In this document: positions 24,877 to 32,748 of the stretch, piece by piece | Numbering within the stretch: position 1 is the first letter of the stretch | Layout of the letters: each line of letters begins with the position of its first letter | Translations under genes and position numbers: made by a program | The notes under the pieces: generated by a model | Seen by the model: the letters and a program-made list of their open reading frames with translations, nothing else | The model's database searches: none | What the model was told of the DNA's origin: nothing | Source of the DNA: a virus | Direction: 5' to 3' (one strand) | Length of the DNA: 46,070 nucleotides | Virus record (IMG/VR): IMGVR_UViG_3300021093_000126 | Location: 1 to 46,070 of that record

Positions 24877-27360
24877 TGCGGTCTTTTCTTTTTATTTTAA
24901 TTCAAGATTCTCCAGACACTTCCGGAGGGTATTGTAACCGTAAAGCCGGATGCCACAGATGCTGTTTCAATAGAAGCAGCGTTGTAACCACTGGTAATAG
25001 TATAGTTCTGGTCAATGATTAATTTACTTTCTAATACTGGTTTATCAATAACAATTCCACTACTGGTGCTGATAGCCCAAACTGTGCTTCCATTGCCAAG
25101 AGTTGTCAGTACGTAGCCTGAAAGCCCAACACTGTTTGGGAAAGAAAATTGACCAAAAGGTCGAACATCCCCTGCACCAGAAACAAACGTTGTTCCACCA
25201 GCAATAAAAGTAGAGCCAGAAACACGGCTGAACTGACCAGATGTAACAGTTAAGGTGTCACCAGTAATTAAGGCGCCGGAAAGTTGGGAGGTAAATACTC
25301 CGCTGATCCCAGTAATTTGAGTGAATTGGCCATTAATTCCGGTGATCGTAGTCCCCTGGATCGTATTACCGGTAATAGTTGTGCCTGAGATTTGGCTTGT
25401 GAATACACCACTAATTCCAGTAATAGTTGTGTATTGACCGGTGTCTCCGGTAATTACGGCACCAGATAATTGACTCGTGAAAACACCAGAGCTGAAGTTG
25501 GCGTTTGTACCGGTAACGGTTGCGCCTGTGACGGTGGTGAATCCAGCGGTATTACCCGTTAATGTTCCAAATTGACCTGCATTTCCGGTAATTGTGGTAC
25601 CAGAAATTTGTCCGGTGAAGACTCCACTAATGCCTGTGATTTGCGTAAATTGACCATTGATTCCAGTGAATGTGGTTCCCTGGATCGTATTGCCGGTAAT
25701 CGTTGCACCGGAAATCTGGTTTGTGAATACACCGCTGGCAAAGTTAGCGTTGGTACCAGTGACAGTTGCACCGGTGACTGTTGTGAATCCAGCAGTATTA
25801 CCAGTAAGAGTATTAAATTGCCCTGCATCGCCTGTGATTACAGCTCCGGAAATATTAGTGGTTCCAACTAAGTAAGTTCCAGTAATATTTGTGGCTTGGA
25901 TGTTTGTACCGGTAATTGTGGTACCACTTAAAGTTCCAGTGACATTGACACCAGAACTAAAAAATCCAGATCCTTGAACAACTAAATCACCGGTAACAGT
26001 TAGTGTTCCGGAAACCGTTTGTGAATACGCAGTTAAATTTTGAAATGTACCGGAGGTGAAATGAGCAATATTACCGGTAACCGTTGCACCAGAAATTTGA
26101 GTGGTGAAAACACCCGAAGAAAAGTTTGCAGTAGTACCAGTGATTGTGGCGCCGGTCAGCGTAGTGAAACCACCGCCTATTCCGGTAATACTTGTGAATT
26201 GACCGTTGGTACCGGTAATTGTTGTTCCGGTAATAGTCGTAAAGCCCGCTGTATTACCAGTCAGTGTGGTGAATTGGCCAAGATTACCGGTGACCGTGGC
26301 ACCAGACAAAGTATTTGTAAAGGTTCCGCTACTGAAGTTAGCGTTAGTGCCGGTGACTGTGGCCCCTGTAAGCGTTGTAAACCCACCGCCAATACCAGTG
26401 ATGGACGTAAACTGACCCGTTGTACCAGTAATGGTTACACCAGAAATACTGCCAGAGTTTACTGTTAAGCCTGAGGCAATTGTTGCTGTTTGACCAACGG
26501 TGAGTGTTCCGCTAGTAAGAATATTGCCAGTGACGGTAATGTTTTGTTTGACAACACCGGTTTCAAACGTTGCCGTAATAGCATTTAATGTTGTGAAATT
26601 TCCAGTATTTCCAGTGATTGTGGCGCCGGAGATCTGTGAGTTAAAAACTCCGCTATTACCTGTAAGAGTTGTAAAATTAGCAGTGTTTCCGGTAATCGAA
26701 GCACCGGAAATTTGACTTGTGAAAACACCTGATCCGCCAGTGATTGTGGTGAATTGTGCGTTAGTGCCAGTAACTGTTACGCCACTGACTGTTCCACTGA
26801 TATTGACACCAGAACTAAAGAAGCCAGAGCCCAGTACACGCAGATTTCCGGTAACCGCAAGGTCTCCGCTAATGTTCTGAGAAGCAACGTTTAACGTTTG
26901 GAACGTACCACTGGTGGCATTGATGTTATTGCCAGTGATTGTTGCGCCAGAAATCTGAGTGGTGAATACGCCACTGCTTGCATTGACCGTCGTACCTGTA
27001 ATGGTTACGCCGCTGACGGTATTAGCAGTAACAATGTTTGAAAAATTACCGGTCAGTGTATTGACCGTCGTACCGGTAATTGTTGTACCAGAGAGCTGTG
27101 ATGTGAATACACCACTGCTAGCGTTAACAACATTTCCGGTAACGGTAGTGAATTGACCGGAGGTACCAGCAACAAGATTTCCTTGGATCGTATTACCGGT
27201 AATTGTGTTGCCGGTCAGCGTTCCCGTAATACTCGCGCCGTTTTGTACGACTAAGCTGGCGAGGGTTGTGGTCCCAGTGACCGTAATGCTATTTAGTGTT
27301 GTGCTTCCAGAGACAGTAATGTTGTTGGCAAAAATTACCGCACCGCTAACGGTACCGCCT
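24430..27360 (-). repeat. Degenerate tandem repeat tract in two adjacent fibre genes
   Basis: Units of about 42-48 bases encode (S)G-x-(T/V)-I/V-T-G-N/T-x-G-x-F-T. Several longer stretches recur almost word for word, for example CTGGATCGTATTACCGGTAA near 25357 and 27183 and a one-base variant near 25680. The tract spans both genes, so length change or exchange by recombination is likely. Confidence 0.7.
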
Positions 27361-27530
27361 GTAAGAGGTAAATAATAAAGATCTAAATATGCACGAACGC
27401 CGGAAACAGTTAGTTTTTTATTTTTAATTGTGGGGTCGACTTCTGCGACCTGTACAACGGTAAATAGGTCACCGTCCGCCAGATTGATCCCGGCGATTTC
27501 CTGTAGATCAGAGATCCTACGGTTTGCCAC
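24897..27530 (-). CDS. Long repetitive beta-helical fibre/shaft protein (877 aa, GTG start)
   Basis: The N-terminus (MANRRISDLQEIAGINLADG) resembles virion-anchor segments of phage tail proteins. Residues 60-780 are dozens of degenerate repeats like SGVFTSQISGATITGNTGQF with regular Thr/Ile/Gly spacing, as expected for a beta-helix or triple-stranded shaft. Residues 790-877 form a non-repetitive tip, with FGQFSFPNSVGLSGYVLTTL and a hydrophobic end. The start is GTG 27530, with AATAGG just upstream; no ATG fits the conserved N-terminus. The plus-strand ORFs inside the repeats are mirror artefacts. Confidence 0.6.
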   Translation of the reverse strand: MANRRISDLQEIAGINLADGDLFTVVQVAEVDPTIKNKKLTVSGVRAYLDLYYLPLTGGTVSGAVIFANNITVSGSTTLNSITVTGTTTLASLVVQNGASITGTLTGNTITGNTIQGNLVAGTSGQFTTVTGNVVNASSGVFTSQLSGTTITGTTVNTLTGNFSNIVTANTVSGVTITGTTVNASSGVFTTQISGATITGNNINATSGTFQTLNVASQNISGDLAVTGNLRVLGSGFFSSGVNISGTVSGVTVTGTNAQFTTITGGSGVFTSQISGASITGNTANFTTLTGNSGVFNSQISGATITGNTGNFTTLNAITATFETGVVKQNITVTGNILTSGTLTVGQTATIASGLTVNSGSISGVTITGTTGQFTSITGIGGGFTTLTGATVTGTNANFSSGTFTNTLSGATVTGNLGQFTTLTGNTAGFTTITGTTITGTNGQFTSITGIGGGFTTLTGATITGTTANFSSGVFTTQISGATVTGNIAHFTSGTFQNLTAYSQTVSGTLTVTGDLVVQGSGFFSSGVNVTGTLSGTTITGTNIQATNITGTYLVGTTNISGAVITGDAGQFNTLTGNTAGFTTVTGATVTGTNANFASGVFTNQISGATITGNTIQGTTFTGINGQFTQITGISGVFTGQISGTTITGNAGQFGTLTGNTAGFTTVTGATVTGTNANFSSGVFTSQLSGAVITGDTGQYTTITGISGVFTSQISGTTITGNTIQGTTITGINGQFTQITGISGVFTSQLSGALITGDTLTVTSGQFSRVSGSTFIAGGTTFVSGAGDVRPFGQFSFPNSVGLSGYVLTTLGNGSTVWAISTSSGIVIDKPVLESKLIIDQNYTITSGYNAASIETASVASGFTVTIPSGSVWRILN

Positions 27531-27580
27531 CTATTAAATCACATAGTCTCGTTATATGAATTATACTTTCACCAACTCCG

Positions 27581-27907
27581 TTATTTGAGCTTGATTTCAA
27601 TGCGCGGAAGCGTGTTCATCAAAAAGGTTCCGGCCATTTGAACACCAAAGACAACCCCACAGGAAACGACCAGTACAAGCAAAAGCTCTGCCACCGTCAA
27701 ATTTCGACGCACATAAACGACTTGTTGCTGCGGCGGAACAAATGAAGGCACCGGAGGTTGCGATGCAAAAGCTTGTTGAATAGCTAACTCACGCGCTTTG
27801 GCCTTCATTTCTTCCAGCTGTTCAGGCGTGATGTTTCCAGGGATACTCACCGATCCTTGAACAGAAGCAAAAGGAGGAAGCTGGCTGTTGGGGATTTGTT
27901 CAGACAT
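27581..27907 (-). CDS. Single-pass membrane protein with Pro-rich N-terminus (108 aa)
   Basis: Polar, Pro/Gln-rich first 65 residues (SIPGNITPEQLEEMKAKARE and PPVPSFVPPQQQ), then RRNLTVAELLLVLVVSCGVV, which begins a hydrophobic segment of about 25 residues, then a short basic tail ending EIKLK. The topology suggests one transmembrane helix near the C-terminus. It might be a holin- or spanin-like lysis factor or a membrane-anchored virion part. The ATG at 27907 was chosen; an in-frame GTG at 27931 gives 8 more residues and neither has a clear ribosome site. Confidence 0.5.
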   Translation of the reverse strand: MSEQIPNSQLPPFASVQGSVSIPGNITPEQLEEMKAKARELAIQQAFASQPPVPSFVPPQQQVVYVRRNLTVAELLLVLVVSCGVVFGVQMAGTFLMNTLPRIEIKLK

Positions 27908-27962
27908 TGGAAAGGCAAAATCTTTTCCCACACACTAGCATTTAAACAAATCTTGTGGTGTT

Positions 27963-28391
27963 ATGACCTACGGCATCAGGAAAGGACTTGAAGACATTGC
28001 GTTTGAGCTGAAAGGAATCAGGGCTGCTCTCAGCGCAATGTGGAGAGTTCGCTACGAATATGACGAAACGGACGTATTGCATCCAGAGGTTTACGCAGAT
28101 GAGTTTATCTCAACAGAAGAGTGCGCTCGTAGGCTTGGCGTCTCAGATCAAACGATTCGCAACTGGATTTCCATTGGGAGAAAAGATAAGAAAAACGGCT
28201 GGAAAGAAGGTTTGCATTACGTCAACATCTCCCCAGATGGCCACAAGAAAGCAGTCATTCGAATTCCCTGGAACGAACTGGTGCGTTCAGTAGTTAAGAA
28301 CCGTAAAACTACCTTCCAAGATTTTACGGAAGGCTCTCGGCCTATTTACCAGAAAGCTGCAGCGAAGAAAGATGTTGATAACAAGATTTGA
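27963..28391 (+). CDS. Helix-turn-helix DNA-binding protein (142 aa)
   Basis: Residues about 50-105 form a MerR/excisionase-type winged helix: FISTEECARRLGVSDQTIRN, WISIGRKDKKNGWKEGLHYV, then a wing ISPDGHKKAVIRIPWNELV. The first 45 residues may mediate dimerisation. It is the first gene of a plus-strand operon and starts only 31 bases from a divergent minus-strand gene, fitting a local regulator that binds between them. It could act as repressor or recombination directionality factor. Confidence 0.65.
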   Translation: MTYGIRKGLEDIAFELKGIRAALSAMWRVRYEYDETDVLHPEVYADEFISTEECARRLGVSDQTIRNWISIGRKDKKNGWKEGLHYVNISPDGHKKAVIRIPWNELVRSVVKNRKTTFQDFTEGSRPIYQKAAAKKDVDNKI

Positions 28392-28884
28392 CAATTTTTC
28401 AATAGATGCGGTCACTGTTGAGAACTGTTCTCAATTACTGCCCAACTCTTTGTATCTGCAGTTGGTGGATTTTCTTCCGCCCAGCGGCTCATTTGACGAT
28501 GGCTGCCTCCAAAGATATTTGGAAAACCTTAAAAAGTACGAAGAAGAAGACGCCAATTCCGGAATGACTTTGGCAAATAGATTGCGGCTGGCATTCAAAG
28601 ATATGCAACCTGACACAATCTGTGGTAAGTTTCCCCAAGCAGAACTGCCGCTTAAAAGACGGTTGCGCTGTGTAGCAGAGTATCTCATCCGTTCTGGTGA
28701 GTTTGATAAGCTGCGCGATGACAATGGCAAGCTAATGAAAAAACGTGGAGTTTTAGGAAAGCTTGTCGTTATTTACAAACCGCTCCCGAAACTTTTAGAA
28801 TCGCTTCAAAAGCAAGAGTTGATTAAAAATGAATCGAAGGGAAAAGCTGCTTCTTCAACTGTTGGGCAAGGATCTAGAGGATGA
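28372..28884 (+). CDS. Hypothetical protein (170 aa)
   Basis: Starts MLITRFDNFSIDAVTVENCS in the last codons of the HTH gene (20-base overlap). The middle is charged and helical (LANRLRLAFKDMQPDTICGK, FPQAELPLKRRLRCVAEYLI), and the C-terminus is Lys/Ser-rich and overlaps the next gene by 56 bases. No domain is recognised; co-transcription with the HTH gene is clear. Confidence 0.55.
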   Translation: MLITRFDNFSIDAVTVENCSQLLPNSLYLQLVDFLPPSGSFDDGCLQRYLENLKKYEEEDANSGMTLANRLRLAFKDMQPDTICGKFPQAELPLKRRLRCVAEYLIRSGEFDKLRDDNGKLMKKRGVLGKLVVIYKPLPKLLESLQKQELIKNESKGKAASSTVGQGSRG

Positions 28885-29218
28885 AACTAAAGCAAAAATG
28901 CTGGAAACCACAGTTGCTCTTATCTTGGGCGACATGGGTAGCATGTATACAAAATTCTGGGAAGCCGAAGGACCGGGAATCTTGTGCTTCCAGCCAGCAA
29001 ATAAAGAAAGGCAGGTTTTTTTCCTGACACTTAAAGAGTTGCACTCGGCACAAGAACAGTGCGAACGAGAGAATGATGGAGATATGGCAGAAACTTTTCG
29101 ACGCATTCTTCAGGCTGCCCAAAAAATTAACCCACAAGAAAAAGCTGGTTACATCATTAATGATGAAGAGGGCATTCGCTATTTGGAAATAGACTATAAC
29201 GTCGTTGCAGGTGACTGA
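28829..29218 (+). CDS. Hypothetical protein (129 aa)
   Basis: A mainly helical N-terminus (MNRREKLLLQLLGKDLEDET) with alternating strands later (GPGILCFQPANKERQVFFLT). The 56-base overlap upstream and TGATG overlap downstream show tight coupling in this operon. No family is recognised. It might be a small nucleic-acid-binding adaptor for the following methyltransferase-like protein, but nothing in the sequence proves that. Confidence 0.5.
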   Translation: MNRREKLLLQLLGKDLEDETKAKMLETTVALILGDMGSMYTKFWEAEGPGILCFQPANKERQVFFLTLKELHSAQEQCERENDGDMAETFRRILQAAQKINPQEKAGYIINDEEGIRYLEIDYNVVAGD

Positions 29219-29802
29219 TGGGCGGTAAATTTCGTCAAAAAGTTGAAGATCTTGAGCTTATTACAAGCTTCGATTTAATTGGGGCTGCTCATGAACTACT
29301 GGGCAATATTGACTTAGATCCAGCCAGTTCAAAAGTTGCCAACTCCTATGTGCAAGCTGACAATTTTTTTACGCCTCAAGACGACGGGTTGAATAGCCAG
29401 CTTTGGTTTGGCAAAGTTTATTTGTTTCCTCCAAGTGGATCTTACTTTTGGGAAGAAAAGAATCAAAGATGGAAAATGACACGAGCAAGTTCAGTGTCTT
29501 TGATCTCGGGGCATGCCTTGTGGTTTAGAAAACTTTACAAAGCCTGGATGAATGGAGAAGTTGAGCAAGGTCTTTATTTTAGTAACTGTCCAGACATGGT
29601 CAGATACGATCAAACAATCTTTGATTTCCCCATGTGTTTTCTCAGGACTGCTCCTGTTTTGATAAAAAACACCAGTGAAGGTATTGGGAGACATCGAACG
29701 TCTACCAGTTTTCTAGTTTATTTGCAACCGAAAGATCGCTCAGGTGAGGCAACTCAGAAATTCATTGACATTTATTCAGATAGGGGACGAGTACTCGCTT
29801 GA
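29218..29802 (+). CDS. Dam-type N6-adenine methyltransferase-like protein, altered catalytic motif (194 aa)
   Basis: The N-terminal region matches the phage Dam family: IDLDPASSKVANSYVQADNF then FTPQDDGL and WFGKVYLFPPSG. In active members the last motif reads NPPY(G). Here it is FPPS, so the catalytic Asn/Asp and the aromatic residue are both absent. The later segment GLYFSNCPDMVRYDQTIFDF with PMCFLRTAPVLIKN is shared with aquatic-phage relatives I recall. The protein could bind the same DNA or SAM without methylating, or use a divergent active site. It overlaps the preceding gene by one base. Confidence 0.55.
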   Translation: MGGKFRQKVEDLELITSFDLIGAAHELLGNIDLDPASSKVANSYVQADNFFTPQDDGLNSQLWFGKVYLFPPSGSYFWEEKNQRWKMTRASSVSLISGHALWFRKLYKAWMNGEVEQGLYFSNCPDMVRYDQTIFDFPMCFLRTAPVLIKNTSEGIGRHRTSTSFLVYLQPKDRSGEATQKFIDIYSDRGRVLA

Positions 29803-29835
29803 GTTCGGTATACTGAAAAACGAATTGAAGGTCTT

Positions 29836-30423
29836 ATGAGCGTTCTTGCAGATTGGGAAATTAAATACCTGGCCGAAAAAGAGGGGATGATTAGTCCGTT
29901 CCAGGATCATCTCGTCAGCGAAGAAAACGGACAACGCATTTTGAGCTATGGGCTTAGCTCTTATGGCTACGACATTCGCCTGTCAACAAAGCAGTGTTTA
30001 ATTTTCGGTCGTACCCAGTCTGGCGATTGCGATCCTAAAGAATTTAATAAAGATATTCTTCATCCAGCCGAGTTACTGGAAGATGAAAAAGGTCAGTATT
30101 TCTTGTTGCCTCCTTTTGGTTACTGCCTAGGGGTTGCAGAAGAACATCTCAAACTTCCCAGGGACATAACTGTCGTCGCAGTTGGTAAATCAACCTATGC
30201 ACGTTCTGGAATTTTGGTAAACATTACTCCAGCAGAAGCAGGATGGAAGGGTCATCTTACTTTGGAAATCAGTAATTGCACTGGACTTTTTAATCGCATC
30301 TATGCCAACGAAGGTATTACGCAACTGCTATTCCATCGTGGTAGTTCGTGTGAAACCAGTTACCAAGATCGAAAAGGCAAGTACCAAAACCAAACTCACA
30401 AAGTTGTGCTCGCCAAGGTATGA
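29836..30423 (+). CDS. dcd: dCTP deaminase (195 aa)
   Basis: Dcd converts dCTP to dUTP and ammonia (or to dUMP in bifunctional forms), supplying dTTP precursors. Visible signatures: LSSYGYDIRLS near residues 40-50, VVAVGKSTYARSGILVNITP near 115-135, and EAGWKGHLTLEISNCTGL, which contains the general-base Glu. The length of 195 matches bacterial Dcd (about 193). TATACT, a possible -10 box, lies 27 bases upstream. It couples to a small downstream gene by ATGA. It forms a nucleotide-metabolism step in the middle operon. Confidence 0.9.
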   Translation: MSVLADWEIKYLAEKEGMISPFQDHLVSEENGQRILSYGLSSYGYDIRLSTKQCLIFGRTQSGDCDPKEFNKDILHPAELLEDEKGQYFLLPPFGYCLGVAEEHLKLPRDITVVAVGKSTYARSGILVNITPAEAGWKGHLTLEISNCTGLFNRIYANEGITQLLFHRGSSCETSYQDRKGKYQNQTHKVVLAKV

Positions 30424-30620
30424 ACCCAACTACATGCTTAGATATTCTTGAGATTCTTTACGACGACGTTATCTGTTTAGAAGACGATACCCTGGCAACA
30501 AAACTTGCTAGGTTTCGATCTGAAGAAGTGCAATGGGTTTTAAATATGATTAAACCCAGGCTTGAAGAATTAAGAGATAGTTTAGAACTAGAAGAAATGA
30601 ATCAACTTACGTTCGATTAA
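30420..30620 (+). CDS. Small acidic protein downstream of dcd (66 aa)
   Basis: MNPTTCLDILEILYDDVICL then EEVQWVLNMIKPRLEELRDS. It is acidic and helical. The ATGA overlap with dcd supports it. Its stop coincides with the stop of the convergent minus-strand gene. No function is recognised. Confidence 0.5.
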   Translation: MNPTTCLDILEILYDDVICLEDDTLATKLARFRSEEVQWVLNMIKPRLEELRDSLELEEMNQLTFD

Positions 30621-31006
30621 TAATTGTAGGGACGGCCAAAGCTTGGTTGGGGTTTATTGGCATAGTTAGTGCTGCCCGCAGTGCCAATTGTATCTCCCAT
30701 ACTTGGCAACGTTGTTCCGTCGATCACGGCTTCGCTGCGCGGTGTTTTGCCACGAATCATCGGCTCGTCAATCCCAGCCTTTTGACGAAACTTGCCCGCA
30801 CTTTTTGCGGCACGGAAATATTTAGCAACCCGATCTTGCTGGCGGGCATTTTCAGTATCTGCCCTGGAAGCAGTAAGTTTTTCTTCTGTATCTAAACGGC
30901 GTAAATCCGTGTCATACGCTTGTTCCGGATTGAGGTCCGAAAGTTCTGCTCCAGACGTTCCAGAGTCTTTCTGGGGATCGTAAGTAGGATCGAAGAAGTT
31001 AAGCAT
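30617..31006 (-). CDS. Hypothetical virion-like protein (129 aa)
   Basis: Polar, Gly/Pro/Asp-rich ends (MLNFFDPTYDPQKDSGTSGA and GSTNYANKPQPSFGRPYNY) around a charged helix (LDTEEKLTASRADTENARQQ). It is set on the minus strand inside a plus-strand cluster and preceded by the TTAAAATA motif seen before structural genes, which hints that it is a late protein. No domain is recognised. Confidence 0.5.
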   Translation of the reverse strand: MLNFFDPTYDPQKDSGTSGAELSDLNPEQAYDTDLRRLDTEEKLTASRADTENARQQDRVAKYFRAAKSAGKFRQKAGIDEPMIRGKTPRSEAVIDGTTLPSMGDTIGTAGSTNYANKPQPSFGRPYNY

Positions 31007-31042
31007 GATAGTATTTTAAAAGAGGTAATTCCGGCTTATAAG

Positions 31043-31390
31043 ATGATGCACGGAGACGCAACAGGTTTCTTAGATAGCTTCGTAAAAGACGAAGTGTTGT
31101 GTCGTTGTTTGTCTGAAGAAGATTTTGGACAACCTCTCGCTACGGCAAAAAGTGATGTACCATTACAGGACATGTACAACCGTGGTTTAGTCGCATGTCA
31201 GGACGGAAGGGAGAGGACAAATTTGTCGATCGAGGGGGGACGGCCCGGAATGACGGGTTACATTCCGTCGATGGAGCAGGGACTTCAGATGGGAGCAGCA
31301 CCCAAGCCCAAAGCATTGGTGATGGAGCTGGAAGAGCCGACCGAGGAGATGCGCGAGATGTCACGAAAGCGCCGTGGTTTAACCCGGTAG
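31043..31390 (+). CDS. Hypothetical protein overlapping DUF3310 gene (115 aa)
   Basis: Starts MMHGDATGFLDSFVKDEVLC. It has balanced amino-acid composition along its length, including the C-terminal LVMELEEPTEEMREMSRKRR, so this frame looks like the main coding frame over 31195-31390. It overlaps the start of the DUF3310 frame by 196 bases. Either two proteins share DNA or a ribosomal frameshift joins them. The function is unknown. Confidence 0.5.
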   Translation: MMHGDATGFLDSFVKDEVLCRCLSEEDFGQPLATAKSDVPLQDMYNRGLVACQDGRERTNLSIEGGRPGMTGYIPSMEQGLQMGAAPKPKALVMELEEPTEEMREMSRKRRGLTR

Positions 31391-31725
31391 ATTCTTACAG
31401 TACGTCTGTAAATACTGTTCTTCCAGGATTGTTGTCTAATGATTGCGTGGATGGTGTGTGCCCAGTTCCCTGGGCCGTAGTTCCAACGCGACCGGAAATT
31501 AAAGAAGATGTAGTCAATCATCCCAGTCACTACACCGATGGTGGGATCGAATGTATTGAAGCAATTGAAGCTCAATTAACTCTTGAAGAGTATCGCGGTT
31601 ACCTCAAGGGCAACATTGCAAAATATGTATGGCGTGAGCGTCACAAAGGAGGAAGTGAGTCCCTCAAGAAAGCCCAGTGGTACTTAACACGTCTTGTTGA
31701 GCTAGGCGACGTTCAGAAGGGCTGA
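31195..31725 (+). CDS. DUF3310 protein (up to 176 aa; start uncertain)
   Basis: The C-terminal 75 residues match DUF3310, a small domain common in phages: VNHPSHYTDGGIECIEAIEA, GYLKGNIAKYVWRERHKGGS, and KKAQWYLTRLVEL. Its biochemical role is not settled. The first 65 codons from ATG 31195 are low-complexity Gly/Asp/Ala-rich and overlap the 115-aa gene in another frame, so the true start may be later (TTG near 31429 or GTG near 31447) or the domain may be reached by frameshifting. The end overlaps the convergent NblA-like gene by 13 bases. Confidence 0.7.
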   Translation: MSGRKGEDKFVDRGGTARNDGLHSVDGAGTSDGSSTQAQSIGDGAGRADRGDARDVTKAPWFNPVDSYSTSVNTVLPGLLSNDCVDGVCPVPWAVVPTRPEIKEDVVNHPSHYTDGGIECIEAIEAQLTLEEYRGYLKGNIAKYVWRERHKGGSESLKKAQWYLTRLVELGDVQKG

Positions 31726-32015
31726 AGCTCGTCTTCATCATCGTCATCGTCATAGACCATACAGGCCTGGGCTAGTTCAGCTAGTTCCAGGTCCGTTGGA
31801 ATATCAAAATCAAGTTCAATGTGTTCTCCGGCCATTATTTCTTTTACCGCTTGCCACTCCATTAACCGCTGGTAGTAAAGGTTCAGGAGTGCGCTATGGA
31901 GTTGATCCCATGTCATTTCTTGCGCAGCAAGCTCAGCCTTACGCATGGAAAATTGAAGCTCTAATGGAAGTTCAAATTCGCGTGGTTCGACTGACCTCTC
32001 CATTGCGTTCTTCAT
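31713..32015 (-). CDS. NblA-like phycobilisome-degradation protein candidate (100 aa)
   Basis: Residues 14-62 align without gaps to cyanobacterial NblA as I remember it: FELPLELQFSMRK matches the IELSLEQQFSIR start, then M-T-x-x-Q and ALLNLYYQRLMEWQAVKEIM matches the FLVKLYEQM helix. About 17 of 48 positions are identical. NblA is a small two-helix protein that targets phycobilisomes for Clp proteolysis. Here an acidic C-terminal extension (about 35 residues, ending in a run of Asp/Glu) follows, which normal NblA (about 60 aa) lacks. Some freshwater cyanophages carry nblA. The call depends on a remembered alignment and needs a profile search. Confidence 0.5.
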   Translation of the reverse strand: MKNAMERSVEPREFELPLELQFSMRKAELAAQEMTWDQLHSALLNLYYQRLMEWQAVKEIMAGEHIELDFDIPTDLELAELAQACMVYDDDDDEDELQPF

Positions 32016-32039
32016 GATTCTTTTGAAAGTATTCTAAGA

Positions 32040-32702
32040 CTAGCTTGCAAATATAGCGTCAAGGTCTTCTTCGGTGAATGGGTGCCAGGGGTTTTGCTTA
32101 ATGTTGAATTCATTTGCAAATTCCGCCAGGAGATAGGGGTTGGTTACTTCTTCTAGTTTGCGGATTGCACGGACCTGGTGAGGTGCGGCACTGTAGTTTC
32201 GGAATGCAGTAAGAAGAATTTCAGTAGACGCCCAGGGACTGGCATTTACTTCTCGCAAGAACAAATCAACTTCTTCTCTCCGTCGTTCCAGCAAGCCACC
32301 AATGACTTTGTGTTCTTGGTCAAAGATCCAATGACTGATCTCATCTGTGGCAGCACCCCAGTCTTCTTGGTCGATGAAGTCGACGATGGCGCTGTAAAGA
32401 AAGGGTTCCCATCCAACAGAATGAACAAAAGAAATCAAAGCCTGTCGCATGGAGTCGTCCATATGGACATTTAACTCTTTCAACTGTTTATCAATTAGTT
32501 TGATTTCGTGAAACAGATATTCCAGGGCTTTTTCTTTGGTGCAGCAATGGCCTTGGCGCACAGCAGAACCATCGGGATAAAATTGAGTTCCATAACCAAA
32601 TGTGTATGGGTCTTTGCCGGTTTGTTGATCCGGGTACGCTTTTTCGTTAAAACCTTCGTATTTACGAATAATTTTTATGGCGTCGCCAAAGTAGCTACCC
32701 AT
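32040..32702 (-). CDS. T4-type lysozyme, GH24 muramidase (220 aa)
   Basis: Residues 1-140 match phage GH24 lysozymes: IIRKYEGFNEKAYPD with catalytic Glu16 and Asp25 at the T4-lysozyme spacing of nine, then YTFGYGTQF. It cleaves the MurNAc-GlcNAc bond. The C-terminal 80 residues are an extra helical region of unknown use (possibly wall binding or virion anchoring). A perfect 10-bp hairpin contains the start codon. The neighbours are small basic genes. It is a second, separate lytic enzyme besides the 16815-17834 endolysin. Confidence 0.8.
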   Translation of the reverse strand: MGSYFGDAIKIIRKYEGFNEKAYPDQQTGKDPYTFGYGTQFYPDGSAVRQGHCCTKEKALEYLFHEIKLIDKQLKELNVHMDDSMRQALISFVHSVGWEPFLYSAIVDFIDQEDWGAATDEISHWIFDQEHKVIGGLLERRREEVDLFLREVNASPWASTEILLTAFRNYSAAPHQVRAIRKLEEVTNPYLLAEFANEFNIKQNPWHPFTEEDLDAIFAS

Positions 32703-32726
32703 GGATTTAGATCAATTAAATCCATG
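32700..32726 (-). promoter_or_regulatory. 10-bp hairpin containing the lysozyme start codon
   Basis: CATGGATTTA and TAAATCCATG are perfectly complementary around a 7-base loop. On the minus-strand mRNA the lysozyme AUG lies in the 3' arm of the stem, so full-length transcripts would hide the start. T4 gene e uses a comparable device (established knowledge). Confidence 0.6.
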
Positions 32727-32748
32727 ATACACAAATAATAATTAAGTG

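Noticed and set aside
25572-27156. Several plus-strand ORFs rich in Cys/Arg or Val/Pro in the repeat region
   Set aside because: They are reverse reads of the repetitive fibre genes; the regular composition comes from the repeats.
30920-31042. Upstream extension of the 115-aa gene
   Set aside because: Would overlap the start of the divergent minus-strand gene; the ATG pair at 31043/31046 is more likely.
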